DNA of 5,096 bases, taken from contig CAISYT010000233.1 in NCBI GenBank assembly GCA_903889785.1, positions 1 to 5,096 of the forward strand, in the 5' to 3' direction. Shown one piece after another: positions 5,068 through 5,096 of this stretch. This stretch comes from an uncultured Caulobacterales bacterium. Lineage in GTDB: Bacteria > Pseudomonadota > Alphaproteobacteria > Caulobacterales > Caulobacteraceae. The notes under the pieces were generated by a model that was not told the DNA's origin, ran no database searches, and saw only the letters and a list, made by a program, of their open reading frames with translations. Every line of letters begins with the position of its first letter. The first letter of the stretch is position 1. Position numbers and translations under genes: made by a program.

Positions 5068-5096
5068 AGGTGGGCGATGCAGGCGGAAGCGGCGCA
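5065..5096 (+). other. In-frame amber codon followed by apparent continuation of the dehydrogenase
   Basis: TAG (5065-5067) ends the dehydrogenase frame. The nine codons after it read RWAMQAEAA. As I recall the family, HLFGL is followed by a segment like VALGYMWAQMAKAA. Aligning the two without gaps puts the TAG on the Tyr and then matches Trp, Ala and three later Ala positions. A change from TAT or TAC to TAG needs one base. The window ends at 5096, so the remaining roughly 55 codons cannot be checked. Confidence 0.6.

Noticed and set aside
1..5096. An undescribed defence, mobile or biosynthetic system
   Set aside because: All coding sequence is explained by dnaK, lysK, a Nudix gene, a MerR-family gene and a dehydrogenase; no transposase, integrase, repeat array or atypical composition is seen.

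Overview
The window looks like ordinary chromosome from a GC-rich alphaproteobacterium, most likely near the Caulobacterales. This rests on the DnaK N-terminus, which matches my memory of Caulobacter DnaK closely, on a class I (not class II) lysyl-tRNA synthetase, on promoter elements resembling the Caulobacter TTGACG / GCTANAWC pattern, and on a 'DmdC-type' acyl-CoA dehydrogenase of the sort abundant in Caulobacter and Phenylobacterium. No search could be run, so the placement is from recall of families.

Layout. Positions 2-565 (minus strand) hold the first 188 codons of the chaperone gene dnaK, which runs off the left edge. The 327-base gap 566-892 is a divergent regulatory region. For dnaK it carries a very good sigma-32 heat-shock promoter (740-767), a weaker possible housekeeping promoter (676-701) and a leader of about 170 nt with two predicted hairpins. 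For the rightward gene it carries a sigma-70-like promoter (856-885) placed so close to the start codon that the mRNA is probably leaderless. From 893 all genes point right: lysK (class I LysRS, 893-2473), a Nudix hydrolase overlapping it by ATGA (2470-2868), a 90-base gap with a promoter and an ACGT-AA-ACGT inverted repeat, a LiuR-like MerR-family regulator (2959-3453), and a long acyl-CoA dehydrogenase (3475-5067).

How the genes work together. dnaK is a separate stress unit. lysK and the Nudix gene form a translationally coupled pair, one charging tRNA-Lys and one probably cleaning up a nucleoside-diphosphate derivative. The regulator and the dehydrogenase, 21 bases apart with a strong ribosome binding site, look like a small self-regulated acyl-CoA catabolism operon.

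The oddest observation is the end of the dehydrogenase. An in-frame TAG sits about 65 codons before the family's usual C-terminus, and the bases after it still read as the expected family sequence. This suggests a recent nonsense mutation, a sequencing error or a readthrough. I found no mobile element, CRISPR array, tRNA, rRNA or undescribed multi-gene system; apart from the points listed, this is a conventional housekeeping and catabolic region.
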